Made by a program: the position numbers and the translations under genes. The notes below the pieces were generated by a model. That model ran no database searches. It worked only from the letters and a program-made list of their open reading frames with translations, and had not been told where the DNA came from. A stretch of DNA of 26,561 nt from CBDUEV01 sp965366365 (GTDB lineage Bacteria > Actinomycetota > Acidimicrobiia > Spongiisociales > JAENVV01). The stretch spans positions 1 through 26,561 of the forward strand of contig CBDUEV010000038.1 of NCBI GenBank assembly GCA_965366365.1, in the 5' to 3' direction. This document shows, piece after piece, positions 1-7,232 of this stretch (its first letter is position 1; each line of letters opens with the position of its first letter).

Positions 1-185
1 GTGGAGGGCGAACCACCATTGCCGTGCACGGAGGCTTCCTCCAGGTGCTCGACAATCAGGTGACGCTCCTCACCGACCGGGCCGAGGTGGTCGAAGGCGA
101 TTCGGATGCCGCACGTGAAGCGGCGGCCGCTTTGGCCGAGGCCGAAGCTGCCCAGGAAGCCGAAGAAGCCTCCGCCCAGGCGTGA
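1..185 (+). CDS. atpC: ATP synthase F1 epsilon subunit, C-terminal part (left-truncated)
   Basis: The first complete codon is at base 3 and the stop is TGA at 183-185; the 5' end lies outside the window. The visible ~60 residues contain the end of the epsilon beta-sandwich (GGFLQVLDNQVTLLTDRAE) followed by an Ala/Glu-rich helical tail (repeated AEAEAAQEAEEA). This matches the two-part build of bacterial F1 epsilon/delta, where the C-terminal helices can inhibit ATP hydrolysis and the N-terminal domain contacts gamma and the c-ring at the cytoplasmic membrane face. The tail is short and acidic, as in many actinobacterial homologues. The rest of the atp operon is presumably to the left. The assignment rests on a short fragment but the motif pattern is distinctive. 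Confidence 0.85.
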   Translation, partial: GGRTTIAVHGGFLQVLDNQVTLLTDRAEVVEGDSDAAREAAAALAEAEAAQEAEEASAQA

Positions 186-263
186 TCAACTCGACCTAGG
201 GAAGCAAGTGTTCGCCCGGCGACCCCCGGGATATCCGTTGGATTCTCGACCCATGGGCACTTC

Positions 264-287
264 GCGCCGGTTCGATCTGAACGGCGC
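264..287. terminator. Hairpin between convergent atpC and hydrolase genes
   Basis: Arms GCGCC-G-GTTC (264-273) and GAACGGCGC (279-287) pair over 9 bp with one bulged G around a GATCT loop. It lies between two convergent gene ends, 79 nt after atpC and 16 nt after the hydrolase stop. There is no U-run on either side, so it is at best a weak or bidirectional terminator. Confidence 0.35.
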
Positions 288-303
288 CCGGTGGAGGGGA
301 TCG

Positions 304-999
304 TTACCCGCGCTGGAATCGTTCGCGTAACAGGGAGTCGGCAACGGCCTTCGGCTGGCTGAGCGCGGCCAGGTGCCCACCCGGAATCGTCTCGATGTCG
401 AGTCCGAGTCGTTCTCTGGCGACCCGGCGCTGGAATTCGACCGGGAAGAGCCGGTCGTCACGGGGTGCCACAACCCGGGTGGGAACCGTTGGCCATTGCG
501 CGATCGGGCACGGGTCGCCGAAGGGGCGACCCGCCTGTTCCCGCAGCCGGCGCCCGGATTCGACCCACACGTCGAGCGGGACGTCGTGGCCGAAGATGAC
601 CTCCGGATCATTCAGATCAGCGGGATCCAAGCCCAGCTCTCCGAACCGGTGTTGCTGGGCGACGGGTTGGCCGGTGTTGCCCCACCACTCGCCGCCTCGC
701 TCGCCGGGGGCAGGGATCATGGCTGCGAGCAGGACGATCCGAGCGATGGGTCGCACCTCGGCGACCACCGGTGCGATGAAGCCGGCCATCGACTGCGCAA
801 CCACGACCACGTCATCGCCGTCGTGCCCTTCGAGTTCGTCGACAGCGGTCGCCACGTAATCGGACAAGCCGGCACTCGGGTCGTCAGCCGGGAGATCAGG
901 CGCCATCACGTCGTGGCCGGCCGCCTTCAGCAGTGGCTCGACGAGGTGCCAGTACCAACCGGACGATCCCGCCCCATGCAAGAGCAGGAAGGACGCCAT
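304..999 (-). CDS. Alpha/beta-hydrolase family protein
   Basis: A 231-residue cytoplasmic alpha/beta-hydrolase (esterase/lipase-like). The N-terminal HG oxyanion motif (LLLHGAGSSGWYW, residues 5-17), the nucleophile elbow VAQSMAG with Ser70, an acid near Asp181/182 (APRDDRLFP) and His209 (IPGGHLAAL) make up the Ser-Asp-His triad. The elbow has Ala instead of the first Gly of the usual GxSxG. The ATG at 999 is chosen because the family begins a few residues before the HG motif; a longer reading is not family-like. It is the last gene of a leftward VOC-TetR-hydrolase operon, 5 nt after the TetR stop, so the regulator probably controls it. The substrate cannot be told. Confidence 0.88.
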   Translation of the reverse strand: MASFLLLHGAGSSGWYWHLVEPLLKAAGHDVMAPDLPADDPSAGLSDYVATAVDELEGHDGDDVVVVAQSMAGFIAPVVAEVRPIARIVLLAAMIPAPGERGGEWWGNTGQPVAQQHRFGELGLDPADLNDPEVIFGHDVPLDVWVESGRRLREQAGRPFGDPCPIAQWPTVPTRVVAPRDDRLFPVEFQRRVARERLGLDIETIPGGHLAALSQPKAVADSLLRERFQRG

Positions 1000-1004
1000 G
1001 GCGG

Positions 1005-1637
1005 TCAGCTCCTCGCCCAGGACGACGAACGACCCAAGACGCACTCCAGGTAGCGGCGAAGATGGTCGATCGCTTCGAGCACAACGGACGCCTCGTTGGC
1101 CGCCTTGGACAGTACGAAGGCGCCTTGGAGCACGGTCTGCGTATGCCGGGCCAGGCTCGCTGCGCTGATGCCGTTGCCGCCGAGGTCGCGGTCGGCGAGA
1201 GCTGCGGCGAGGTCGGCCACCAGCGTCTCTGCGTGGCCGAAGATGCTGGCCGCGCAAGCATCACGCACAGCCGGGCTGGTGTCGAAAGCCTCCTGGGTCA
1301 TGGTGCCCACCAGGCACGTGTAGTCCGCCGGGTCGCCAGAGATCAGCGAGGCCCGGAAATCCAGGTAGGCGAAGACGCGATCGGCTGGATCCTCGTGGTT
1401 GTGATAGGCGGCCGAGGCAAAGAGCGCGCCTGTGGTCGTCGACCAGTGATCAGCAGCGGCCACCGCCAGCTCCTCCTTGGAGGCGAAGTGGTGGAAGAAC
1501 GCTCCTTTGGTCACCCCGGCCGCCGCGCAAAGGTCGTCCACGGTCGTGGCATGCAACCCCTGAGCCCTGATGAGATCCACTGCCGCCTCCAGAAGAGCTC
1601 TCTTGGCGTGGCCGGACCGCTTGGAAGCCACGTTCAT
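1005..1637 (-). CDS. TetR/AcrR family transcriptional regulator
   Basis: A 210-residue one-component repressor. The N-terminal helix-turn-helix spans about residues 12-60, with the typical pattern TTVDDLCAAAGVTKGAFFHHF (residues 31-51, helices 2-3) followed by SKEELAVAA; the C-terminal ~150 residues form the ligand/dimer domain. The ATG at 1637 overlaps the TGA of the upstream VOC gene (ATGA, 1634-1637), so translation is coupled. It likely binds the palindrome at 2107-2122 in the divergent promoter and regulates both its own operon and the RibD_C gene. The inducer is unknown; the VOC and hydrolase neighbours suggest a small organic electrophile or xenobiotic (inference). Confidence 0.92.
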   Translation of the reverse strand: MNVASKRSGHAKRALLEAAVDLIRAQGLHATTVDDLCAAAGVTKGAFFHHFASKEELAVAAADHWSTTTGALFASAAYHNHEDPADRVFAYLDFRASLISGDPADYTCLVGTMTQEAFDTSPAVRDACAASIFGHAETLVADLAAALADRDLGGNGISAASLARHTQTVLQGAFVLSKAANEASVVLEAIDHLRRYLECVLGRSSSWARS

Positions 1638-2095
1638 CCGGATGCCGCGTCGGCCGCCGCTCGCAAGGCCTCCAGGTCGAGCTTCCGCATCTGCAACATG
1701 GCCTGAGTCGCTCGGGCGGCCCGCTCGGGATCAGCATCACCGAGGATGTCGCCGAGTTCGTTCGGCACGACCTGCCATGACAGGCCGAAGCGGTCCTTCA
1801 GCCAGCCGCACATGCTCTCCTCGCCACCTTCGGTGAGTGCGGCCCAGTAGCGATCGACGTCGGCCTGGCCGTCGCAGGGGATCACGAGAGACACGGCCTC
1901 GTTGAACGTGAAGTGTGGACCACCGTTAAGCGCCTGGAAGGGACGGCCCATGAGCGTGAATTCGATCATCAGCGGTGAGCCGTCCGGTCCGGGGCTCACG
2001 TGGTGGATGCGGGAGTCAGGGAAGAGCGAAACGTAGAATTCGGCGGCCTCGAGGCCGTTTCCGTCGAACCACAGGCACGGGGTGATGGTCGTCAT
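1634..2095 (-). CDS. VOC family protein (PhnB / 3-demethylubiquinone methyltransferase-like fold)
   Basis: A 153-residue vicinal-oxygen-chelate protein. It begins with ITPCLWFDGNGLEAAEFYVS, the standard opening of the PhnB/DUF1338-type VOC group, and continues with FPDSRIHH, GGPHFTFNEAVSLVIPC and CGWLKDRFGLSWQVVP, all conserved blocks of that family. The fold is two beta-alpha-beta-beta-beta modules that may bind a metal. Many members are annotated as methyltransferase or glyoxalase-like without proven activity. The ATG at 2095 sits 7 nt after a TACGGT box, a leaderless-type start, and excludes an upstream extension that would run through the operator. First gene of the VOC-TetR-hydrolase operon. 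Confidence 0.9.
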   Translation of the reverse strand: MTTITPCLWFDGNGLEAAEFYVSLFPDSRIHHVSPGPDGSPLMIEFTLMGRPFQALNGGPHFTFNEAVSLVIPCDGQADVDRYWAALTEGGEESMCGWLKDRFGLSWQVVPNELGDILGDADPERAARATQAMLQMRKLDLEALRAAADAASG

Positions 2096-2102
2096 GGTCG
2101 AC

Positions 2103-2108
2103 ACCGTA
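2103..2108 (-). promoter_or_regulatory. -10 box of the VOC-TetR-hydrolase operon
   Basis: TACGGT on the minus strand, 7 nt before the ATG at 2095, giving a leaderless mRNA. It overlaps the TetR palindrome by 2 bp, so repressor binding would block it. No good -35 was seen. Confidence 0.6.
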
Positions 2109-2122
2109 CCAACTAGTCGGTA
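2107..2122. promoter_or_regulatory. Palindromic TetR operator in the divergent promoter
   Basis: TACCAACTAGTCGGTA is a 16-bp near-perfect palindrome (one mismatched pair) centred on CTAG, typical in length and form for TetR-family operators. It overlaps the minus-strand -10 (2103-2108) and the plus-strand TATGAT (2121-2126), so a single bound dimer could shut both promoters. Assignment to the TetR at 1005-1637 is inferred from position. Confidence 0.65.
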
Positions 2123-2126
2123 TGAT
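2121..2126 (+). promoter_or_regulatory. -10 box for the RibD_C gene
   Basis: TATGAT is close to consensus TATAAT and lies 47 nt before the ATG at 2174. This predicts a leader of about 40 nt carrying an AAAGG ribosome-binding site at 2161-2165. Confidence 0.5.
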
Positions 2127-2173
2127 GTCCAGAATTGTTTCCGACGAGCCCGTTGACCCGAAAGGCAGAACCC

Positions 2174-2725
2174 ATGTCTCGAACCGTGACCGCTCACCTC
2201 TTCTCTTCCGTCAACGGTGTGTCCGAGTCGCCGCACCTGTTCCAGTTCGACTCCTTTGGGGAGGCTGAGGGCGAACTCATGGGCCGATCACTCGCCGGCG
2301 TCACCGACGTGATCATGGGTCGGCGCCTCTGGCAGGAATGGTCGCAGTACTGGCCCTCGAGCAGCGACGACGGATTCGGTGACTTCATCAACCCGGCCCG
2401 CAAGCACGTGCTCTCGACCACCCTGACCGGTGAGCTCGGATGGAACAGCCTCCTCGTCGACGGTGATCCGATCGCGTACGTGAGGGAACTCGTCGCCTCC
2501 GATGATGCCGGCGGCATCATTGTGGCCGGAGGCATCGAGACCGTCAGGTCGCTGTTTCTCGGTGGAGTCATCGATACGCTCACCCTCACGATCCACCCGG
2601 CCGTCACCGGCGAAGGACGGCGCCTTTTCGACGACTCCGTCGGTCTGACCCGCCTCGGCCTCGTGGATCACACCGTCACTCCGGCAGGCAACGCCGTCCT
2701 CACCTACTCCCTTCTCGGCGAGTAG
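2174..2725 (+). CDS. RibD C-terminal domain / dihydrofolate reductase-like protein
   Basis: A 183-residue protein of the RibD_C (DHFR-fold) group. Markers are the opening TAHLFSSVNGV, the block DVIMGRRLWQEW, the strand AGGIIVAGGIETVRSLF (NADPH-binding GG turn) and the C-terminal LTLTIHPAVTGEGRRLF, which is very typical of this family. These stand-alone proteins are probably NADPH-dependent reductases; they are not the riboflavin enzyme RibD itself, as no deaminase domain is present. The ATG at 2174 is preceded by AAAGG at a fair distance; a start 39 nt upstream lacks support. It is divergent from the VOC-TetR-hydrolase operon and likely shares its repressor. Confidence 0.88.
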   Translation: MSRTVTAHLFSSVNGVSESPHLFQFDSFGEAEGELMGRSLAGVTDVIMGRRLWQEWSQYWPSSSDDGFGDFINPARKHVLSTTLTGELGWNSLLVDGDPIAYVRELVASDDAGGIIVAGGIETVRSLFLGGVIDTLTLTIHPAVTGEGRRLFDDSVGLTRLGLVDHTVTPAGNAVLTYSLLGE

Positions 2726-2749
2726 CCAGGCTGAGGCGCAGCGCCCTGG
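2726..2749 (+). terminator. Weak hairpin after the RibD_C gene
   Basis: A composite stem, CCAGG ... CCTGG outside and GGCGC-A-GCGCC inside, starts directly after the TAG stop. The inner loop is very tight and there is no U-tract, so termination is uncertain. Confidence 0.25.
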
Positions 2750-2818
2750 AGCGACCTGGCCGCCGTCGTGTCGACCCCGACCTGAGAAAAACAATCGGCC
2801 CGTCGTGCCGGCCTTGGG

Positions 2819-2824
2819 TACCCT
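2819..2824 (+). promoter_or_regulatory. Leaderless-type -10 box of the GNAT gene
   Basis: TACCCT ends 7 nt before the GTG at 2832, matching the TANNNT pattern repeated across the window. Confidence 0.5.
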
Positions 2825-2831
2825 TCTCGGC

Positions 2832-3452
2832 GTGAGTGACCCAACCCCGCCCTACCGCATCGAAGTCGACGAACTGACCATCCGCTGCTACCAGCCGTCG
2901 GACGCTGAGGCGTTGCGCGACGCCATGGCCGCCAGCAAGGAACACCTGTTGCCGTGGATGCAGTGGGCGGCGGATGAGCCACAGTCACTCGACGAGAAGC
3001 TCGACCTGATCCGAAAGTTCCGCGGGCAACTCGATCTCGGGGGCGACGCCGTCTACGGGATCTTCGTCGGTGACGAACTGGTGGGCGGAATCGGCATACA
3101 CCAGCGAGTCGGCCCGGGTGCCGGGGAACTGGGCTACTGGGTCCACGTCGATCACGTGCGACGTGGGATCGCCACCCGATCGGCTGCGGCGGCGACCCGC
3201 ATCGGATTCGAACTGCTCGAATTCGCCCGGATGGAGATCCACACCGAGCCGGACAACGTGGCAAGCGCCGCCATCCCGGCCAGGCTGGGCTACGAACTGG
3301 AGGCAACGCTGCGCAGACGGCCGATCAGCGAGTTTTCCCCGCAGCCGCGCGACCTGCAGATCTGGACGATGTTCGACGACCGGTTTCCGTCCTCACCCAT
3401 GGCGGACATCGACGTCCAGGCATTCGATGCTCTCGACCGGCCGATCCTCTAG
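2832..3452 (+). CDS. GNAT family N-acetyltransferase (RimJ/RimL type)
   Basis: A 206-residue acetyl-CoA-dependent acetyltransferase. It begins with LTIRCYQPSDAEALRDAM, the usual first strand-helix of RimJ/L proteins. Motif A is ELGYWVHVDHVRRGIATRSA (R-R-G-I-A pyrophosphate loop), followed by the RMEIHTEPDNVASAAIPARLGYELEATLR block, in which the xxNxxSxxxxxxLG pattern marks protein/ribosomal-Ser/Ala acetyltransferases. The GTG at 2832 is chosen because a TACCCT box lies 7 nt upstream; an ATG/TTG further left would place the box inside the gene. The stop shares the tetranucleotide CTAG (3449-3452) with the stop of the convergent MarC gene. The acceptor substrate is unknown. Confidence 0.9.
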   Translation: MSDPTPPYRIEVDELTIRCYQPSDAEALRDAMAASKEHLLPWMQWAADEPQSLDEKLDLIRKFRGQLDLGGDAVYGIFVGDELVGGIGIHQRVGPGAGELGYWVHVDHVRRGIATRSAAAATRIGFELLEFARMEIHTEPDNVASAAIPARLGYELEATLRRRPISEFSPQPRDLQIWTMFDDRFPSSPMADIDVQAFDALDRPIL

Positions 3453-4063
3453 AACCCCAGGTTGCTGATTCCGTCGGCTACGAATTGCACAGCCAGGGCG
3501 GCCAGGATCAACCCGAGCACCCGCGTGACCACGTTGACGCCCGTCGTGCCCAGCAAGCTCACGATCCGGTCGGAGAATCGGAAGAAGACGTAGGCGAGGC
3601 CGAGCACCACGACGATGACGGCGATCAATGCGGCGAGATACCGGGGGTTGCCGTCAGCTTCGGTGCTCAAAACCAGGACCGAGGCCAGGGCGCCGGGGCC
3701 GGCCATCATGGGTATGGCCAACGGAAAGACCGACGGGTCCTGGCGGTGGGCGGACTCGAGGGCCTCCTCCGGACTCTGGCGCTCGCGTTGCACGAGGACC
3801 ATGTCGTAGGCCACCTTGAAGAGCAGGATCCCCCCGGCCACCTTGAGCGCCCCAACCGTCACGCCGAGGTACTGGAGCAGGGGACTGCCGGCGGCAATGA
3901 ACACAAGAAGCACGATCCCGGCGATCACCACGGAGCGGCGGGCGATTCGGTTGCGGGCAGACTGACCACGGTCGCCGCAGAGCCCGATGAAGATCGGCGT
4001 CACTCCGATCGGGTCGATGATCACGAACAGTGTGAGGGCAGATTCAGCGATGAAGGTGCGCAC
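3449..4063 (-). CDS. MarC family integral membrane protein
   Basis: A 204-residue polytopic protein with about six hydrophobic segments. The signature FVIIDPIGVTPIFIGL (first helix), the GALKVAGGILLFKVAYDMV block and the PLAIPMMAGPGAL loop are hallmarks of the MarC/YhgN family (UPF0056). Its transport role is unproven, and the original link to multiple antibiotic resistance in E. coli was withdrawn. The GTG at 4063 gives the normal family length and lies exactly 7 nt after a TAGGCT box; extending to an ATG 90 nt upstream would add a non-family tail. It stands alone, convergent with the GNAT gene and divergent from the MBOAT operon. Confidence 0.93.
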   Translation of the reverse strand: MRTFIAESALTLFVIIDPIGVTPIFIGLCGDRGQSARNRIARRSVVIAGIVLLVFIAAGSPLLQYLGVTVGALKVAGGILLFKVAYDMVLVQRERQSPEEALESAHRQDPSVFPLAIPMMAGPGALASVLVLSTEADGNPRYLAALIAVIVVVLGLAYVFFRFSDRIVSLLGTTGVNVVTRVLGLILAALAVQFVADGISNLGF

Positions 4064-4070
4064 CGGCGGG

Positions 4071-4076
4071 AGCCTA
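4071..4076 (-). promoter_or_regulatory. Leaderless-type -10 box of the MarC gene
   Basis: TAGGCT on the minus strand with a 7-nt gap to the GTG at 4063. The same hexamer precedes several other genes here. Confidence 0.6.
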
Positions 4077-4174
4077 ACTGACGCGAAGAAGGCCGCCACG
4101 GCTCCGTCAGGGCATGCCTCGAGAATGGCCCGATCCTGCGGCGTCGTCCTCACCGGCCCCCGTCTCGAACAACC

Positions 4175-4180
4175 TAGGCT
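4175..4180 (+). promoter_or_regulatory. -10 box of the MBOAT-SGNH operon
   Basis: TAGGCT, 11 nt before the ATG at 4192; the predicted leader is only about 4 nt. It faces the MarC promoter across roughly 100 bp. Confidence 0.5.
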
Positions 4181-4191
4181 GTGCTCCGCAC

Positions 4192-5604
4192 ATGGCCTTC
4201 AACAGCGTCCAATACGCCCTTCTTCTCCTCGTCGTGGTCGTCGTCTACCGGCGCCTGTCGCGCCGTGGCCAGAACGTCCTCCTGCTGCTGGCGTCGTATC
4301 TGTTCTACGGATTCTGGGATTGGCGCTTCCTGGGATTGCTGTGGATCTCGACCGTCACCGATTACCTGGTCGGTCGGCGCATGGGCAACGAGGACTCGGC
4401 GGAGCGCCGCAAGCAACTGCTCTGGGTCTCCATGGCCGTCAATCTGGGCATCCTCGGCTTCTTCAAGTACTTCGGGTTCTTCACCCAGTCCTTCGCCGAG
4501 CTGGCCGAATCCGTGGGGTGGCAGGTGGACGCCCCCACCCTCAGCATCGTGCTCCCTGTGGGCATCTCCTTCTACACATTCCAGACGATGTCGTACACCA
4601 TCGACGTCTACCGCAGAGAGATGGAGCCGACAGACGACTGGCTCAGCTTCGCCGTATTCGTCGCCTATTTCCCGCAACTCGTGGCGGGCCCCATCGAGCG
4701 AGCTCGGCGACTCCTTCCTCAGTTCGAGAAGGAAAGGGCGCCGGTCGGCCGAGAGCAACTCGCCTCCGGGCTGACGCTGATCCTGATCGGCCTCTTCAAG
4801 AAGGTGGTGATCGCCGACGCCTTGGCGCCTGCGGTCCAAACTGCCTTCGAGAACGCCGGCACCGCCGGTTGGCTCGAACTGATGGTGGGGATCTATGCCT
4901 TTTCGCTCCAGATCTACGGTGACTTCTCCGGCTACTCCTCCATTGCTCGGGGATCGTCGCGCCTGCTGGGTATCGAGCTCATGGTGAACTTCAACCAGCC
5001 CTACCTGTCGCGCAACATCACTGCCTTCTGGCGGACCTGGCATATCTCGTTGTCGACGTGGCTGAGGGACTATCTCTACATCCCCCTCGGCGGGAACCGC
5101 GGGACGGGTCTCGCCACCCAACGCAACCTCATGGTCACCATGCTCTTGGGCGGGTTGTGGCACGGCGCAGCGTGGACCTTCGTGGTCTGGGGCGGTCTCC
5201 ATGGCCTCTACCTCGCCGGGCACAGGGTCATCCGCCACCGGTCCCCGAGTCAGGAAACCGATGCGCCGCGCTGGCGGGATGTTCCTGCGATGGTGGCTAC
5301 GTTCCATCTGGTGGCCTTCTCGTGGATCTTCTTTCGGGCTGATTCGTTCTCCCAGGCAGCCGATTATGTGCAAGGGATCGCCACGCTGCGCGCCGGTGCC
5401 CTCCCGCTGGTCGACGGACTGCTCTTGGCCCTGGTGCTGGCGGCAGCCGTCACTCTGGATCTCTCCCAGCGGATCGGGCGACGTCACGAAGCGATCCTCT
5501 CCTGGCCGGCGGTGGTCCGTGGCGCCGGCATGGCGGCCATGGTCGCCGGTGTGGTTCTCTTCAGCGGCCAGGCCACCGTTCCCTTCCTGTACTTCCAGTT
5601 CTGA
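4192..5604 (+). CDS. MBOAT family O-acyltransferase (AlgI-like)
   Basis: A 470-residue multi-pass membrane acyltransferase, the usual AlgI/DltB-like length. Conserved features are SFYTFQTMSYTIDVYR (residues 126-141), VAYFPQLVAGPIERARRLLPQ (158-177), the FWRTWHISLSTWLRDYLYIPLGGNR block with His284, and LGGLWHGAAWTFVVWGGLHGLYL with His324 and the family-defining His337. It likely moves an acyl (often acetyl) group across the cytoplasmic membrane to an acceptor presented by an extracellular partner. The ATG at 4192 follows a TAGGCT box. Its TGA overlaps the ATG of the SGNH gene by one base (TGATG), so the two are translationally coupled and surely cooperate. The modified polymer (polysaccharide, teichoic-like or other envelope glycan) cannot be identified from this locus. 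Confidence 0.94.
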   Translation: MAFNSVQYALLLLVVVVVYRRLSRRGQNVLLLLASYLFYGFWDWRFLGLLWISTVTDYLVGRRMGNEDSAERRKQLLWVSMAVNLGILGFFKYFGFFTQSFAELAESVGWQVDAPTLSIVLPVGISFYTFQTMSYTIDVYRREMEPTDDWLSFAVFVAYFPQLVAGPIERARRLLPQFEKERAPVGREQLASGLTLILIGLFKKVVIADALAPAVQTAFENAGTAGWLELMVGIYAFSLQIYGDFSGYSSIARGSSRLLGIELMVNFNQPYLSRNITAFWRTWHISLSTWLRDYLYIPLGGNRGTGLATQRNLMVTMLLGGLWHGAAWTFVVWGGLHGLYLAGHRVIRHRSPSQETDAPRWRDVPAMVATFHLVAFSWIFFRADSFSQAADYVQGIATLRAGALPLVDGLLLALVLAAAVTLDLSQRIGRRHEAILSWPAVVRGAGMAAMVAGVVLFSGQATVPFLYFQF

Positions 5605-6644
5605 TGACGATGTCACGCGCCTCCCGTCGCTCAATCGTGGCCGCAGTGGCGGTCCTCGTCCTCCTCGAGGTCGGCGCCCGGTTCCTTGCGCCACACCTCC
5701 CGGGCCGTCTCATCTGGGACACTGAGTTCAGTCAGACGAAGGCGGCCCAGATCCACGACCTGGGCGCGGCCGACGTCGCCTTCGTCGGGTCATCGATCGT
5801 CAACGCCGGCGTGGACGGCCCCACTGTGACCGGGGCTGTGCCATGGCTGGACACCAGCTACAACGCTGGACTGCCCGCCACGACCCCACGCACGTGGGAG
5901 GTTTGGGCAGATGATCTCGTGTTCTCGGAGTTGTGCCCTGATGTTCTCGTCCTGGGCGTCTCGATTCGTGATGTGAACGATCACAATCCGGGAGCCGACA
6001 ACCGCCGGGCAGCCTATTCGGCGTCGGCGGGCCGCCAGGAGCTGTACGGCGCAGCACCGGGCGCTGCCTCCCTGGAGGAGCGGGTCGGCGACTGGTCGGC
6101 CTTCGTGCGAATCAGATCGCGTCTCCGGGAGCCGGGCAACGTCGTCCTCTACTTCCTCACTGGCCGGGTGGCCTCGTGGCCGGATCCGAACCTGACACCG
6201 GAGGGCAGGTACCAGGGGTTCGACGACGATTTCTACACCCAGGACGACCAGCGAGACGAGGACCTCCGTACGGGCGCCCTGGCCGACTTCGCGATGGGTG
6301 GGGAAGAGTTCGACGCGTTGGCCCGGATCATCGAGCGGGGCCAGACGGCCGGGGCCACGGTGGTGGTGGTCGAGATGCCTTCCATGCGGACGGACCTGGC
6401 CGAGCTCGTCCCGGAGGGAACCTTCGAACGTTTCGGCGGGCTCGTGGATGGCCTGGCCGAGGAGTACGGCGTGCCGGTGTGGCGCTTCTCGGAACTGGAC
6501 GATCGAGCGGATCACTTCGGCGATCTCTATCACCTCAACGGCACCGGAACGACGGAGCTGTCGGAGATGCTGGGGAGACGGTTGGCGGAGGCCCACCCCA
6601 CCGGGGTGGCCGAGGCCACGTGCCTCCCCGCACCCGGTGCGTGA
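5604..6644 (+). CDS. SGNH-fold protein, membrane-anchored partner of the MBOAT enzyme
   Basis: A 346-residue protein with one N-terminal hydrophobic helix (about residues 9-23, IVAAVAVLVLLEVGA) and an extracytoplasmic domain. SGNH marks are the nucleophile block DVAFVGSSIVNAGV (Ser63/Ser64), SYNAGLPATTP, and the C-terminal DLYHLNGTG with Asp307 and His310, the D-x-x-H-L-N motif of SGNH/AlgX/AlgJ-type acyl-transfer proteins. The family role is to receive the acyl group delivered by the MBOAT and place it on a polymer. It is one base overlapped with the MBOAT gene, which supports a two-protein O-acylation system. No other glycan-synthesis gene is adjacent. It ends 43 nt before a convergent SRPBCC gene. 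Confidence 0.85.
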   Translation: MTMSRASRRSIVAAVAVLVLLEVGARFLAPHLPGRLIWDTEFSQTKAAQIHDLGAADVAFVGSSIVNAGVDGPTVTGAVPWLDTSYNAGLPATTPRTWEVWADDLVFSELCPDVLVLGVSIRDVNDHNPGADNRRAAYSASAGRQELYGAAPGAASLEERVGDWSAFVRIRSRLREPGNVVLYFLTGRVASWPDPNLTPEGRYQGFDDDFYTQDDQRDEDLRTGALADFAMGGEEFDALARIIERGQTAGATVVVVEMPSMRTDLAELVPEGTFERFGGLVDGLAEEYGVPVWRFSELDDRADHFGDLYHLNGTGTTELSEMLGRRLAEAHPTGVAEATCLPAPGA

Positions 6645-6665
6645 CGCGAGCCACGATCGTTCGCG
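6645..6665. terminator. Small hairpin between convergent SGNH and SRPBCC genes
   Basis: CGCGA (6645-6649) and TCGCG (6661-6665) flank the self-complementary ACGATCGT. It sits between two convergent stops but is short and lacks a U-run, so any terminator role is tentative. Confidence 0.25.
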
Positions 6666-6687
6666 GCGCACTGCTTGGATACGTGGG

Positions 6688-7137
6688 CTAGCGGACCGGC
6701 TCACCCAGGCGGGAAGCGATCGCCTCGACCTGCTCGGGGAAACCGGAGCCCACCACGCCGGAGATGATGGAGAAGAACATGCTGGAGAGGAGTCCTTTGG
6801 TCTCCAACTCGAGCATGACCTCGATCTCAACCCGACCCTTCGGTAGATCGGAGAGCGTGGCTGCGATCGCTCCGTCCATCTCGCGGGATTGGATGCGCAC
6901 GGTCATCTCGTTGGGACGTCTGCTCGTGGTCGTGTGCGCGACCCCTGGGTAGGCGCGCCCCCCAGCCCTTGCCACGAACTCGTACGACGCCAAATCTCCA
7001 GACTCGTTGCGGGCCACGTTGGTGATCTTCTCGACGCCGGCCAGCGAACCCCACGTGGTGGGATCCTGCAGGATCGTCCAGGCCGTGTCGATGTCCGACG
7101 AGGCCGTGGCGTGATGATGGAACCTGGCGTTAGGCAT
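6688..7137 (-). CDS. SRPBCC family protein (polyketide cyclase/START-like)
   Basis: A 149-residue START/Bet v1-fold protein. It opens with RFHHHATASSDIDTAWTILQDPTTWGSLAGVEKI, the typical strand-helix opening (AWxxLxDxxxWxxLxGVxxI), and closes with a long C-terminal helix. This fold forms a deep hydrophobic pocket for lipids or aromatic ligands; a specific role is not predictable. The ATG at 7137 is exactly 7 nt after a TAATCT box, so the longer in-frame extension is rejected. It is a single-gene unit, divergent from the PIG-L operon. A second SRPBCC gene, of a different subgroup, lies at 26031-26483. Confidence 0.85.
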   Translation of the reverse strand: MPNARFHHHATASSDIDTAWTILQDPTTWGSLAGVEKITNVARNESGDLASYEFVARAGGRAYPGVAHTTTSRRPNEMTVRIQSREMDGAIAATLSDLPKGRVEIEVMLELETKGLLSSMFFSIISGVVGSGFPEQVEAIASRLGEPVR

Positions 7138-7144
7138 CGGGCGG

Positions 7145-7150
7145 AGATTA
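7145..7150 (-). promoter_or_regulatory. Leaderless-type -10 box of the SRPBCC gene
   Basis: TAATCT on the minus strand, 7 nt from the ATG at 7137. Confidence 0.55.
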
Positions 7151-7218
7151 GTGGGTCTGCCATGAACGTGTCGCAGGGGCTGTCGAAACGGCTGAGACCG
7201 GTGGGGCGTGGACGGCAC

Positions 7219-7224
7219 TAGGCT
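7219..7224 (+). promoter_or_regulatory. Leaderless-type -10 box of the PIG-L/methyltransferase operon
   Basis: TAGGCT, 8 nt before the ATG at 7233. The transcript would begin at or within a base or two of the start codon. Confidence 0.6.
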
Positions 7225-7232
7225 GTCGACCC

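Noticed and set aside
1000..1257. N-terminal extension of the hydrolase upstream of 999
   Set aside because: It overlaps the TetR coding region in another frame and adds Arg-rich sequence foreign to the family.
4174..5694. A 506-codon frame antisense to the MBOAT gene
   Set aside because: Glu/Arg/Gly-rich with no family features; the sense strand holds an unmistakable MBOAT enzyme with all its conserved histidines.
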